Assembly (NCBI GenBank): GCA_001942045.1
Contig: MSTD01000002.1
Span: 186,001 to 250,000, forward strand
Length of the DNA: 64,000 nt
DNA from: Mycolicibacterium porcinum
GTDB lineage: Bacteria > Actinomycetota > Actinomycetes > Mycobacteriales > Mycobacteriaceae
Reading direction: 5' to 3'
Positions 16,910 through 25,291 of the stretch are shown piece by piece (within the stretch, counting starts at the first letter, position 1; the number at the start of each line of letters is the position of its first letter). The translations under genes and the position numbers were made by a program. The notes beneath the pieces were generated by a model. That model did not search any database, was not told the DNA's origin, and worked only from the letters and a program-made list of their open reading frames with translations.

Positions 16910-18108
16910 CACCGGCTCGGCAGGTTCAACCGGCGTTTGGCCAGGATGTTTCGCATCATCTCCGAACTCCCCCCGGATACGGTGTAGGCACGAGACCACA
17001 ACCAGCACTCCCGCAGCCGCTGTTTCGCCTGCTGCACGTCGGCATCGGCGGCAACGGTACACACGGTCGCACCGAGTTCGGTGCCATACGCCGAAACCCG
17101 GTGGTATGTCTCGGCGAAACTCAGCTTGGCGATGGAGCCGTCGCCGATCTCATCCGCACCTGCGGTCATCCGCTCGACATGATCGTCGATGAACGCCTTG
17201 GCCACCTCGACCTCGACGGCGAGTTCGGTCACCGTCTGACGAATGTCGTCATGGTCTAACGCAGGCCTGCCCCCGAGGGTCGCGTGCCGAGCCACCGTCA
17301 CCAGGTCATCGATCAGCAGCTCCAGCAGGATGACGTTGCCACCGATGCCGAAGCGTTCGAAGTCCAGGCCGGCCATGATGATCGACCATCCCTGGCCGGG
17401 TTCGCCGATCAGCCCGTCCTGGGCGACGGTGACACCGTCCAAGAAGACCTCGTTCACCTCGATCGCTTCGTTGATCGTCCGTATCGGCCGTACCTGCACT
17501 CCCGGAGCCGACAACGGGACGATGAACGCCGACAGCCCGTGATGCCGTGTCGACGACGGCTCTGTCCGGATCAAGGCAAGACCCATGTCGGCCCAGTGTC
17601 CGTCGGTGATCCAGGTCTTCTGCCCGTCGAGAACCCAGGAGCCGTCGTCACGGCGCACACCGCGACAACGCACCCCGGCGATGTCGCTGCCGGCATCGGG
17701 CTCGCTGAGTAACTGACACCACACGTGCTCGCTGCGCCGGATCGGCGGCAGCAGAGCGGCCTTCTGCTCGTCAGACCCGAAGTGAAGCAGCACGTGCGCC
17801 GCCAGGTTGACCTGATCGACCGGGCGGGGCGCCCGGGCCCGCAGGAGTTCTTCGCTGACGATACGATCGTGCAGCGGATGGTGATCCGGCCTGCCGCCGT
17901 ACTCGACCGGCCAGTCCGCGCCGACGAAACCCGCTGCGAACAGGCTCGCGAACCAGCTGCGAAGCTGAGCCTCCTGCTCGGCATTCTCCGGTGCCCGGTG
18001 CCCTTCGCGGGCGGTAAAAGGCGGCGCGTGCTCCTCGATGTGCGCCCGCACCCGCTGCCGGAATTCCGACAGCTGCACCGCACCGGGCCGATCGACCGTG
18101 ATACTCAC
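16909..18108 (-). CDS. Acyl-CoA dehydrogenase, large (FAD-motif) subunit
   Basis: A 399-residue FadE-type protein with WCQLLSEPDAGSDIAG, the GQKTWITDG strand, and a C-terminal SGGSSEMMRNILAKRR block matching the FAD-contact motif. The start is GTG 18108, overlapping the upstream FadE stop (GTGA). Adjacent small and large FadE genes in mycobacteria (for example FadE28/29) make alpha2beta2 acyl-CoA dehydrogenases that act on CoA thioesters of steroid side chains; this pair fits that pattern (inference). Confidence 0.88.
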   Translation of the reverse strand: MSITVDRPGAVQLSEFRQRVRAHIEEHAPPFTAREGHRAPENAEQEAQLRSWFASLFAAGFVGADWPVEYGGRPDHHPLHDRIVSEELLRARAPRPVDQVNLAAHVLLHFGSDEQKAALLPPIRRSEHVWCQLLSEPDAGSDIAGVRCRGVRRDDGSWVLDGQKTWITDGHWADMGLALIRTEPSSTRHHGLSAFIVPLSAPGVQVRPIRTINEAIEVNEVFLDGVTVAQDGLIGEPGQGWSIIMAGLDFERFGIGGNVILLELLIDDLVTVARHATLGGRPALDHDDIRQTVTELAVEVEVAKAFIDDHVERMTAGADEIGDGSIAKLSFAETYHRVSAYGTELGATVCTVAADADVQQAKQRLRECWLWSRAYTVSGGSSEMMRNILAKRRLNLPSR

Positions 18109-19073
18109 CAGCCGGCCTTCTCCGCCAGATCCGCCCGGCTCGAGCGGGCCGAGCCGAGCAGGTAGCCGTTGGTGAAGGTACGGCGCAATTCGTGGTGCAA
18201 GGGATACTCCCAGGTGAATCCGATACCGCCGGACAGTTGCATGCACTCGTCGACGGCAGCGGTGGCCTTCGCCGCGACGAAGGCGTGGGCGGTGGCGGAC
18301 AACGCGACCGCGTCGGCCGTCACGTCCGCACGGGCCAGGGCGCGAGCAGCCTTCATGCTCACTGCGCGCGCCTTGGTCTCCAGGACAAGGAGATCGACGA
18401 GTCGGTGCTGCACCGCCTGAAAGCTTGCGATGGGCGCCCCGAAGGCGACCCTCTCCTTCAGATAGGCCACCAGCCGAGCGAAAGTCCGCGACATAGCGCC
18501 GAGTGAATCCGCGCTGAGCAGAACTCTGGCTACCGCCAGCAGCTGCTCGGCCCGCTGCGGCTCTCCGATCGTCACAGCGTCTGCGCCCCCGAGCTCGACA
18601 CGCCAGGCCGGCCGGCTGACCTCCAGCAGTTCGTCGTCGCGGGTCCTCGGCACCGTATCGGACATCTCGAACAGCTGAATTCCGTTGCTTCCTAGCGTGA
18701 TCAAGATCCGAAGGGAATCCGCACCGGTCACCCGAACGGTATCGCCGGCCAGCCCCACGGCCGATGGCACAGCACCCGCCAGCACCTCGCCGAGCCAGCG
18801 TTCGCGAATCTCGGCCGGCGCCGATGCCAGCGCCGCTGCGGCCACCACGGCACCCAGCCAGGTCGACCGATCGCCGGCGCGCCCGAGTTCCTCGGCCACC
18901 ACGGTCGCCTCCACGGGCCGCCAGCCGGCTCCACCGAGTGACTCATCGACCAGCAGCCCCGTCCAGTCCATACCGGCAAGCTCGATCAGCGAATCCTTCT
19001 CACCGCGGCCAGTGAGGAACTCGCGCGCCGAATCCCGGAGGAATTCGAGATCGACGTCGTCGACCGTCACCAC
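18105..19073 (-). CDS. Acyl-CoA dehydrogenase-like small subunit
   Basis: A 322-residue, shortened FadE-like protein. The N-terminal helical region and the RVAFGAPIASFQAVQHRLVD and GGIGFTWEYPLHHE motifs are present, but the central beta-domain SEPxAGSD flavin motif is missing. This is what is expected of the non-FAD-motif partner in heteromeric mycobacterial acyl-CoA dehydrogenases. The start is GTG 19073 (a second GTG follows directly). It is coupled by a GTGA overlap to the large-subunit gene 16909-18108. Confidence 0.85.
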   Translation of the reverse strand: MVTVDDVDLEFLRDSAREFLTGRGEKDSLIELAGMDWTGLLVDESLGGAGWRPVEATVVAEELGRAGDRSTWLGAVVAAAALASAPAEIRERWLGEVLAGAVPSAVGLAGDTVRVTGADSLRILITLGSNGIQLFEMSDTVPRTRDDELLEVSRPAWRVELGGADAVTIGEPQRAEQLLAVARVLLSADSLGAMSRTFARLVAYLKERVAFGAPIASFQAVQHRLVDLLVLETKARAVSMKAARALARADVTADAVALSATAHAFVAAKATAAVDECMQLSGGIGFTWEYPLHHELRRTFTNGYLLGSARSSRADLAEKAGW

Positions 19074-19076
19074 CGT

Positions 19077-20273
19077 TCAGCTCCGAGCGAGCAGCGCATC
19101 AGCGTTGTCCCGCATGATCCGCTTCTTGACGGCATCGTCGAGCGGATCGAGGAGCTTGACGAAGTCGGCGGGCTCGGCCAGACCTTCGGCGTGCGGATAA
19201 TCCGACCCCATCAGCAGGCACTCGTCATAACCCAGCCGGTCCACGATCGTGGGGATATCGTCCTCCGGGTAGGGCACGACACCGACGTGCCTGCGGAAGA
19301 TCTCCGAGGGGCGCTCGGTGAGCTTGCCGCCGATCCACGGCCCGTTGCGGCCCATGCCGCGGCTCTTGTCCATGTGGATCACGAACTGCGGCACCCATTC
19401 CGCGCCGTGTTCTGCCACCAGAACGTTGAGGCCCGGAAACCGGCCGAACAGGTTGTCGAACACCAACGCCGACAAGGTGTCCTCGATGGGGCGCTGACCA
19501 TAGATGTTCATCCACTGCCACGCCGACATGTGCCACGCAGCGGGGTCCGGGTTGTGACCCCACGCAGGCGAGATGGCATTGAAATACCAGAACGGCTGGA
19601 TGTGGAAGACCAGGGTGCAGCCGGCTTCCTGGAGGCGGGCGTAGATCGGGTCGAAGTACGGATCTCCTGGCGAGCGCCCGTGCGCCGGGCCGGTGGGAAG
19701 TAGCACCAGTTTGGCGCCTTGGGCGATGATCGCCTCGGTTTCGGCGATGGACGACTCCAGATCACGCAGCGACAGCAGCGCGGTCGCGTAGATCGTGTCC
19801 TGGAAGTTGAAACCCCAGGTGTCGTCGAACCACCGGTTGAAGGATCTCAAGTTCGCGTACAGCGCCTCGGTGTCGTCGACGTAATGTTCGGCGGCCAGGG
19901 CCATGCCCGCCGGGAAGATCACGGCGCGCTCGACGTTCTGCTCGGCCATCACTTTCAATCGCGCATCGCGCTCCAGCCACTCCGGCTGCATGGGCTGGGG
20001 CTCATAGGTTTCGTCCGGATTGCCCGAGCCCATCTGCTTGAGCATCTCCTTGAGCGAGCCCGGGCGGTATGCCAGGTCGAAACCCAGCCCCGCCTCACTG
20101 TTGAACGTTGCGATCCGGTGTCCGGCGAGGATGACCTCCTTGCCGTCAACACCCCGCACCGGCGCGATGGCACGATCATGAAACTCTTTGGGCAGATACC
20201 GGGTAAACGCATCACGCGTCTCGTAGCAATGGGTGTCGCAGTCGAAAATCCCGTAGTCGAGTTTCGCCGTCAC
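19077..20273 (-). CDS. Amidohydrolase-2 family metal-dependent hydrolase
   Basis: A 398-residue TIM-barrel amidohydrolase: N-terminal FDCDTHCYE metal motif, central VFHIQPFWYF, EHGAEWVPQ and C-terminal LMGSDYPHAEG with the family Asp. It is much like the 23618 protein (FDIDNHMYE, GSDFPHPEG). The start is GTG 20273: an in-frame TGA lies just upstream, so no longer start exists, and GGGAG provides the ribosome site. First gene of the minus-strand operon 20273-14496 under operator copy 3. Confidence 0.87.
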   Translation of the reverse strand: MTAKLDYGIFDCDTHCYETRDAFTRYLPKEFHDRAIAPVRGVDGKEVILAGHRIATFNSEAGLGFDLAYRPGSLKEMLKQMGSGNPDETYEPQPMQPEWLERDARLKVMAEQNVERAVIFPAGMALAAEHYVDDTEALYANLRSFNRWFDDTWGFNFQDTIYATALLSLRDLESSIAETEAIIAQGAKLVLLPTGPAHGRSPGDPYFDPIYARLQEAGCTLVFHIQPFWYFNAISPAWGHNPDPAAWHMSAWQWMNIYGQRPIEDTLSALVFDNLFGRFPGLNVLVAEHGAEWVPQFVIHMDKSRGMGRNGPWIGGKLTERPSEIFRRHVGVVPYPEDDIPTIVDRLGYDECLLMGSDYPHAEGLAEPADFVKLLDPLDDAVKKRIMRDNADALLARS

Positions 20274-20291
20274 CGGTCATCTCCCTTCGGT

Positions 20292-20307
20292 GAGAATGAT
20301 TATTCTC
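20292..20307. promoter_or_regulatory. Operator A, copy 3 (GAGAAT-N4-ATTCTC, perfect arms)
   Basis: A perfect 6-4-6 palindrome in the 102-bp gap between the amidohydrolase operon (minus) and the acyl-CoA dehydrogenase operon at 20376 (plus). This is the most symmetric copy of the motif and lies 18 bp from the GTG start at 20273. Confidence 0.8.
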
Positions 20308-20375
20308 TGTTTTCAGAAAAGATACTATCCTGATCCGGCAATGCCTATATCAGGCGGCACACAGTTAGGGAGACC

Positions 20376-21482
20376 ATGACCTCAGCGGCCGACGAACTCC
20401 GGCAGGCCGTCCACGAATTCCTCGCCGCGACAAGCCCCAGCGAGGTGGTCAGGCGCCTGATGGACACCGACACCGGCTACGACGAGGCCACCTGGCGGAG
20501 GATGGCATCCGAACTCGGCCTGCACGGCATTGCGGTTCCCGAGCAGTTCGGTGGCGCCGGGGCAACCACCGCTGAACTCGCGGTGGTGTTCGAGGAGATG
20601 GGTGCGGCCCTGGTGGGCGCGCCGTTCTTCGCCACCGTGGCCCTTGCCATTCCGGCCATCCTGGCCAGCGGCGACGAACGCGCCGCTGCCGATCTCATCC
20701 CGCGCCTGGTCGACGGCACCGATACCGCGACGCTGGTTCTCAACGACCGGCTCGGGCCGTGGGATCCGGCCTCGATCGCACTGACCGCGCATGACGAGGG
20801 TGGGGCTTACACCATCCACGGTTCGGCGCCGATGGTCCTCGACGGCCATACCGCAGCCGTTGTACTGCTCGCTGCCCGCGGCAACACCGGCACGTCGCTG
20901 TTCGCGGTCGCAGGCGACGCCGAGGGACTCACACGAACCGCACTGGCCGGAATGGATCGCACCCGCAAGATCGCCCATCTCGATTTCGACGGCACACCGG
21001 CCCGGCTCATCGGTCACCCAGGAGCGGCGGAACCCGGCCTGACCCTGTCCTCGGACATCGCAACCGTGCTGCTGGCCGCGGAGCAGCTCGGTGGTGCCGC
21101 CCGCTGCCTGGATACCGCAGTCACATACGCCAAGGACCGCATCCAGTTCGGACGTCCGATCGGAAGCTTCCAAGCCGTCAAACACCGCTGCGCGGACATG
21201 CTGGTGGAGGTGGAGGGCGCCCGCTCGGCGGTGATGCACGCAGCGGCGACGACGGCTCGCGACGAGTTGGCGATTGCCGCCTCAGTGGCCAAACTGGCAG
21301 CCTCCGAGGCATTCACACATGCGGCGTTCGACAACATGCGGATCCATGGCGGACTCGGCTTCACCTGGGAACACGACGCACACCTGTACATGCGGCGCGC
21401 CAAGGCGAGCGCGCTGATGTTCGGCGATCCCGATCACCACGCATCGCGACTGGCCGACCTCACTACCTCGACACCCGCCTGA
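20376..21482 (+). CDS. Acyl-CoA dehydrogenase-like protein
   Basis: A 368-residue FadE-family protein with EQFGGAGATTAE in the N-terminal helical domain, DRIQFGRPIGSFQAVKHRCAD in the C-terminal helical domain and GGLGFTWEHDAHLY near the C terminus. The SEPxAGSD flavin motif is not recognisable, so it may be a partner subunit rather than a full enzyme; its large partner could be the dehydrogenase across the divergent promoter (inference). A GGGAG site precedes ATG 20376. The LLM oxidoreductase gene follows 15 bp downstream. Confidence 0.85.
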   Translation: MTSAADELRQAVHEFLAATSPSEVVRRLMDTDTGYDEATWRRMASELGLHGIAVPEQFGGAGATTAELAVVFEEMGAALVGAPFFATVALAIPAILASGDERAAADLIPRLVDGTDTATLVLNDRLGPWDPASIALTAHDEGGAYTIHGSAPMVLDGHTAAVVLLAARGNTGTSLFAVAGDAEGLTRTALAGMDRTRKIAHLDFDGTPARLIGHPGAAEPGLTLSSDIATVLLAAEQLGGAARCLDTAVTYAKDRIQFGRPIGSFQAVKHRCADMLVEVEGARSAVMHAAATTARDELAIAASVAKLAASEAFTHAAFDNMRIHGGLGFTWEHDAHLYMRRAKASALMFGDPDHHASRLADLTTSTPA

Positions 21483-21497
21483 TCGGAGGAACATCCC

Positions 21498-22397
21498 TTG
21501 ACCGTTTCGTTTTCTCTCGAGCTGCCCACCCAACGCGTCGACGCCCCGGACGAATTCGTCACCGCTACAGCAATCGCCGATATCGCACGCTCCGCCGAGG
21601 CTGCCGGGTATGCCGCTGTGCACGTCACCGACCACCCCGCGCCGGATGCCAAATGGCTCGACCACGGCGGGCATCATGCGCTCGATCCGTTCGTCGCGCT
21701 GTCCTTCGCGGCGGCGGCCACCGAAGCGCTGCGGCTGCTCACCAACGTCTACATCGCCGCGTACCGCAATCCATTCCTCGGCGCGAAATCCATTCATAGC
21801 CTGCAGGTACTATCCGGTGGTCGGCTCATCATCGGCACTGCCGCCGGTTATCTCAAGCCCGAGTTCCGGGCCCTCGGAGTCGAGTTCGATCATCGTGGCG
21901 CGTTGCTGGACGAGGCGTTGGACGTCTTGGACAAGGCGCTCAGCGGTGACGATATCGCCTATACCGGTTCGACATTCGCCGCACGCGGCGTGCGCCTGCG
22001 CCCCGTCGCGGCACCGCCACCGGTGTGGGTCGGCGGCAACAGCAAACCCGCCGTGCGCCGCGCGATCAGACGGGGCCAGGGCTGGGCACCGTTCAACACC
22101 TTCGGCTACGCCACCGCATCCCGAACCGCCGAGATCTCGACCGTCGAGGAACTGGAAGCGGCGATCGCCTGGGCGAAGGGCTACGCCGACGAGATCGGGC
22201 GCACCGCACCGCTGGATATCTGCTTCTCTGCGGGCAGCATGCTCGACGAGAGCAGATCGGCCGATGAGCGCCACGCCCTGATCGAGCGGCTGACCACTGC
22301 CGGCGTGACCTGGCTTCCCATCGCTCCGAATGGCGATGATCGTGAGGAGTACATCGAACGTGCGCAAGGGTTCGCCAAGGAATTCATCGGCGGCTGA
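21498..22397 (+). CDS. LLM-class (F420-type) oxidoreductase
   Basis: A 299-residue luciferase-like TIM-barrel protein. Diagnostic segments are FVALSFAAAATEALRL, the bulge LSGGRLIIGTAAGY and PPPVWVGGNSKPAVRRA. In actinobacteria most relatives use coenzyme F420. A redox role on a ring or side-chain carbonyl is possible; the substrate is unknown. The start is TTG 21498, supported by CGGAGGA seven bases upstream. Co-transcribed with the acyl-CoA dehydrogenase at 20376. Confidence 0.87.
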   Translation: MTVSFSLELPTQRVDAPDEFVTATAIADIARSAEAAGYAAVHVTDHPAPDAKWLDHGGHHALDPFVALSFAAAATEALRLLTNVYIAAYRNPFLGAKSIHSLQVLSGGRLIIGTAAGYLKPEFRALGVEFDHRGALLDEALDVLDKALSGDDIAYTGSTFAARGVRLRPVAAPPPVWVGGNSKPAVRRAIRRGQGWAPFNTFGYATASRTAEISTVEELEAAIAWAKGYADEIGRTAPLDICFSAGSMLDESRSADERHALIERLTTAGVTWLPIAPNGDDREEYIERAQGFAKEFIGG

Positions 22398-22407
22398 ACG
22401 ACGCTCA

Positions 22408-22845
22408 TCAGAATCGCATCAGGCTGTCCGGCGCGAAGGCGTCCACCGTAATTCGGCGATACTCGAACAGCCAGCGCCCTTCTTCAGGCACCAACAGGTC
22501 ACGGTACCGGCCCCAGTGGTCGAGCCCGATATCGGTGTGCACCGCGAAATAGCTGCTGACCTCGACCCGCTCGGTGCTGACGGCTCCGAATCTGATACTG
22601 GAGACGTGATGGCGCACGAACGTCGGTTTGGCGCGGGTGGCGTCTTGCGGCGACATCGCAGCAGCGAGTCCTGCTTCGATCGCGGCGGGACCGGTGAGCG
22701 GATCGTCACCCCCGGTGAACTCCAGAATCCCATCCGAGGCGAAACATGCAGCCAACCCCCGTAGGTCGAACCGGTCAGTCGCAGCGGTGTAGTCCGCCAG
22801 CAGTTGTCGCGCCTCTTCCCGGATCGACAGCTCCCATTCGTACAT
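22408..22845 (-). CDS. SnoaL-like/NTF2-fold protein
   Basis: A 145-residue protein with the cone-shaped NTF2/SnoaL-like pattern: helix ARQLLADYTAATDRFDLRG, then ACFASDGILEF and the GRYRDLLV/GRWLFEYRRI strands. The family includes small isomerases, cyclases and ring-hydroxylating dioxygenase beta-like proteins; ketosteroid isomerase has the same fold, but its catalytic residues cannot be assigned here. A single-gene transcript divergent from the isochorismatase-like gene, sharing the promoter gap with operator copy 4. Confidence 0.75.
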   Translation of the reverse strand: MYEWELSIREEARQLLADYTAATDRFDLRGLAACFASDGILEFTGGDDPLTGPAAIEAGLAAAMSPQDATRAKPTFVRHHVSSIRFGAVSTERVEVSSYFAVHTDIGLDHWGRYRDLLVPEEGRWLFEYRRITVDAFAPDSLMRF

Positions 22846-22878
22846 CTATTCTCCTCTGGAAATTCCCATGGCACAGAC

Positions 22879-22894
22879 GATAACGTCTGTTCTC
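22879..22894. promoter_or_regulatory. Operator A, copy 4 (GATAAC-N4-GTTCTC)
   Basis: Lies in the 49-bp gap between the divergent SnoaL-like gene (22408-22845) and the isochorismatase-like gene, directly abutting ATG 22895. It overlaps a separate perfect inverted repeat, ACAGACG-N4-CGTCTGT (22873-22890). Confidence 0.6.
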
Positions 22895-23557
22895 ATGCCT
22901 CTCCCCAACCTTAGCGACCTCGTCTCACCACGCACGACAGCCGTTGTCACCCAGGAGTGCCAGGGTGGCGTGATCGGTCCACAGGCCGGACTGCCCATGC
23001 TGGCCCACGAGGCGGAGCACCAGGCGATCCCCAACATCGTCAAGTTGCTGCCGGCCGCGCGGGCAGCGGGAGTGGCCGTCGTGCACTGTCTGATCCAGCG
23101 CCGGCCTGACGGTCGCGGCTCGAACTCCAACGCGCGGCTGTTCGCCGCAGGCAAGTCGTTCGATGCCGACCTGAGTCCAGGCAGCCCGGGAGCGTCCCTG
23201 TTGCCCGGACTCGGCCCGGACGATTCCGACCTGGTGCTCACCCGAACTCATGGCGCCGGCCCGATGACGGGAACCGACCTCGATTCAGTGCTACGGAACA
23301 TGGGAATCACAACCATTGTGGGCGTGGGTGTTTCGGTAAACGTAGCGATAACCAACCTCGTCATGGACGCCGTGAATCGCAGCTATCAGTTCGTGCTCCC
23401 CCGCGACGCGGTTGCCGGCTACCCCCGGGAGTACGCCGACGCCGTCATCGATAACACGCTGACACTACTGGCCACCGTCACCACGACCGATGACGTGATA
23501 CGGGCCTGGTCGGGCGCACGATCCGGCCAGAATGTAGATGTTCACCCACTCGGGTGA
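22895..23557 (+). CDS. Isochorismatase-superfamily protein lacking the catalytic Cys
   Basis: A 220-residue alpha/beta protein of the isochorismatase/cysteine-hydrolase superfamily. The positions normally held by the Asp-Lys-Cys triad look altered: VVTQECQGG has Glu for Asp, and in GVGVSVNVAIT an Asn falls where the nucleophilic Cys belongs. A thiol-dependent amidase activity is therefore unlikely. ATG 22895 is preferred to ATG 22868 because the operator at 22879-22894 would otherwise be coding. Downstream, 60 bp on, is the amidohydrolase gene 23618. Confidence 0.8.
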   Translation: MPLPNLSDLVSPRTTAVVTQECQGGVIGPQAGLPMLAHEAEHQAIPNIVKLLPAARAAGVAVVHCLIQRRPDGRGSNSNARLFAAGKSFDADLSPGSPGASLLPGLGPDDSDLVLTRTHGAGPMTGTDLDSVLRNMGITTIVGVGVSVNVAITNLVMDAVNRSYQFVLPRDAVAGYPREYADAVIDNTLTLLATVTTTDDVIRAWSGARSGQNVDVHPLG

Positions 23558-23577
23558 TAACGTCGTTCTCGAAACGT

Positions 23578-23593
23578 GTAAATGGTGATTTTC
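23578..23593. promoter_or_regulatory. Operator A, copy 5 (GTAAAT-N4-ATTTTC)
   Basis: Located 25 bp before ATG 23618; symmetric extension TGTAAAT...ATTTTCA. A second, less regular GATAAC-N3-GTTCTC element lies just upstream at 23556-23570. The nearly identical copy at 49112 also has such a companion. Confidence 0.75.
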
Positions 23594-23617
23594 ACTGCCC
23601 CGAGGAGGATTAGCCAC

Positions 23618-24817
23618 ATGCCTTCCCGCTCGCTTCCGTATCCGGTGTTCGACATCGACAACCACATGTACGAGACGACGGATGCACTGCTCAAGTACCT
23701 GCCGAAGCAGCACCGAGGCAAGGTGGGCTATGTCGAGGTGAACGGACGCCCGAAGCTGGTCGTCAAGGACCACATCAGCCACATGATTCCCAATCCGACC
23801 TTCGCGCGCGTGGCCCGGCCAGGCAGCGCCGAGGACTACTTCCTCGGCAACAACCCCGAAGGCCTGAACTTCCGCGAGTTCATCGGCGAGGCAATGGATG
23901 TCATTCCCGCGTATCAGTCACCGGCACCGCGGTTGGAACTCATGGACGAGTTGGGCATCGACCAGTGCGTCATGTATCCCACCCTGGCCAGCCTCATCGA
24001 GGAGCGCACCACCGATGATGTGGTGCTGACCCACGCCATCATCCATGCGTTGAACGAGTGGATGCACGAGCACTGGACGTTCAATTATCAGGACCGCATC
24101 TTCGCGACACCCGTCATCTGCCTCCCCCTGGTCGACGAGGCGATCAAGGAATTCCACTGGTGCCTCGAACGCGGGATGAAGACGTTCCTGGTGCGGCCGG
24201 CGCCGGTGCCGAGCCGATTCGGCGGTTCCCGTTCGATGGGCCTGCCCGAATTCGATCCGTTCTGGGCCGAAGTGGTCAAGGCCGATATCCCGGTGACATT
24301 CCATGCGTCCGACAGCGGCTATCAGAAGCACCTCATGGAGTGGGAGGGCGGCGACGAGTATTTGTCCTTCAAGCCCAGCGCACTTCGCGAGGTCGTCATG
24401 GGCTTCCGCGCGATGGAGGATACGCTGGCCGCGCTCATCTGCCACGGGGCACTGTCTCGTTTCCCGGATCTACGGGTGCTGGTGGTGGAGAACGGGAGCG
24501 GCTGGGTGAAGAATCTGCTTCGTCAGCTGGAGAAGGCGTATCGGGTGATGCCCAAGGAGTTCGACGAGCACCCAGTCGAGGTGTTCAAGCGCAATGTCTA
24601 CATCCACCCGTTCCTCGAGGACGACGTCAAATCGATCGTCGACATCATGGGCGAGGATCATGTGATGTTCGGCTCCGATTTCCCGCACCCGGAAGGCATC
24701 GGTGACCCGCTCAGCTTTGTCGACCGCCTCGACGGAATCTCCGACGAGGCCAAGGTAAAGATCATGGGCGGCAATGCCATCGAGCAGTTGCGGCTCAACA
24801 AGGTTGCTTCGGTATGA
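23618..24817 (+). CDS. Amidohydrolase-2 family metal-dependent hydrolase
   Basis: A 399-residue TIM-barrel amidohydrolase with the N-terminal metal motif FDIDNHMYE, a central PVTFHASD strand carrying a metal-binding His, VVENGSGWV, and C-terminal FGSDFPHPEG. Closest in-window relative is the 19077 protein. ATG 23618 has GAGGAGG upstream; the frame open to 23582 would cross the operator. Its stop overlaps the ATG of the MaoC gene (ATGA 24814-24817). Confidence 0.88.
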   Translation: MPSRSLPYPVFDIDNHMYETTDALLKYLPKQHRGKVGYVEVNGRPKLVVKDHISHMIPNPTFARVARPGSAEDYFLGNNPEGLNFREFIGEAMDVIPAYQSPAPRLELMDELGIDQCVMYPTLASLIEERTTDDVVLTHAIIHALNEWMHEHWTFNYQDRIFATPVICLPLVDEAIKEFHWCLERGMKTFLVRPAPVPSRFGGSRSMGLPEFDPFWAEVVKADIPVTFHASDSGYQKHLMEWEGGDEYLSFKPSALREVVMGFRAMEDTLAALICHGALSRFPDLRVLVVENGSGWVKNLLRQLEKAYRVMPKEFDEHPVEVFKRNVYIHPFLEDDVKSIVDIMGEDHVMFGSDFPHPEGIGDPLSFVDRLDGISDEAKVKIMGGNAIEQLRLNKVASV

Positions 24818-25287
24818 CCCAGGCACCGCCCGCCCAGAAGACCTACCGGGGCGTTGCCCATTTCGAGGTACATGTCGGAGAGCACCTCGGCTACAGCGAC
24901 TGGCACACCGTGACCCAGCAGCAGATCGACCTGTTCGCCGACGCCACCGGCGATCATCAGTGGATCCACGTCGACGCGGATCGGGCAGCCAGCGGTCCTT
25001 ACGGCCGTACCATCGCCCACGGCTACCTGACCCTGTCCCTGGTTCCGATTCTGGTGAAGCAGATCTATCAGGTGACCGGGCTCTCCATGCAGGTCAACGT
25101 CGGAGTCGACAAACTGCGGTTTCCCGCGCCGGTCCCGGTTGACTCGCGGATCAGGGCCGGTGCGGAACTGATCGCCGTAGACGCCGCCAACACGGGATCC
25201 CGGGCCACTGTGCGGGTGACGGTCGAGGTCGAGGGGTCCGACCGTCCCGTGTGTGTAGTCGACACCATCGCGCTGATGGTCGACTGA
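24814..25287 (+). CDS. MaoC-like (R)-specific enoyl-CoA hydratase
   Basis: A 157-residue single hot-dog protein with the hydratase-2 signature: FADATGDHQWIHVD contains the catalytic Asp47 and His52, followed by GRTIAHGYLTLSL. It is likely to hydrate a trans-2-enoyl-CoA to the (R)-3-hydroxyacyl-CoA. Co-translated with the amidohydrolase through the ATGA overlap. Tail to tail with the large CoA-transferase gene (4-bp gap). Confidence 0.9.
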   Translation: MTQAPPAQKTYRGVAHFEVHVGEHLGYSDWHTVTQQQIDLFADATGDHQWIHVDADRAASGPYGRTIAHGYLTLSLVPILVKQIYQVTGLSMQVNVGVDKLRFPAPVPVDSRIRAGAELIAVDAANTGSRATVRVTVEVEGSDRPVCVVDTIALMVD

Positions 25288-25291
25288 CCGG

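Noticed and set aside
20292..20307. Operator A as a Fur/Zur-type metal box
   Set aside because: Mycobacterial Zur boxes have the two AT-rich arms almost touching; here the arms are always four bases apart, and no metal-homeostasis genes are near.
20382..21239. Minus-strand open frame opposite the acyl-CoA dehydrogenase
   Set aside because: Typical antisense shadow in high-GC DNA; no domain, and it starts inside the dehydrogenase gene.
22868..22894. Earlier ATG for the isochorismatase-like gene
   Set aside because: Using it would place operator copy 4 and the 7-4-7 inverted repeat inside the coding region.
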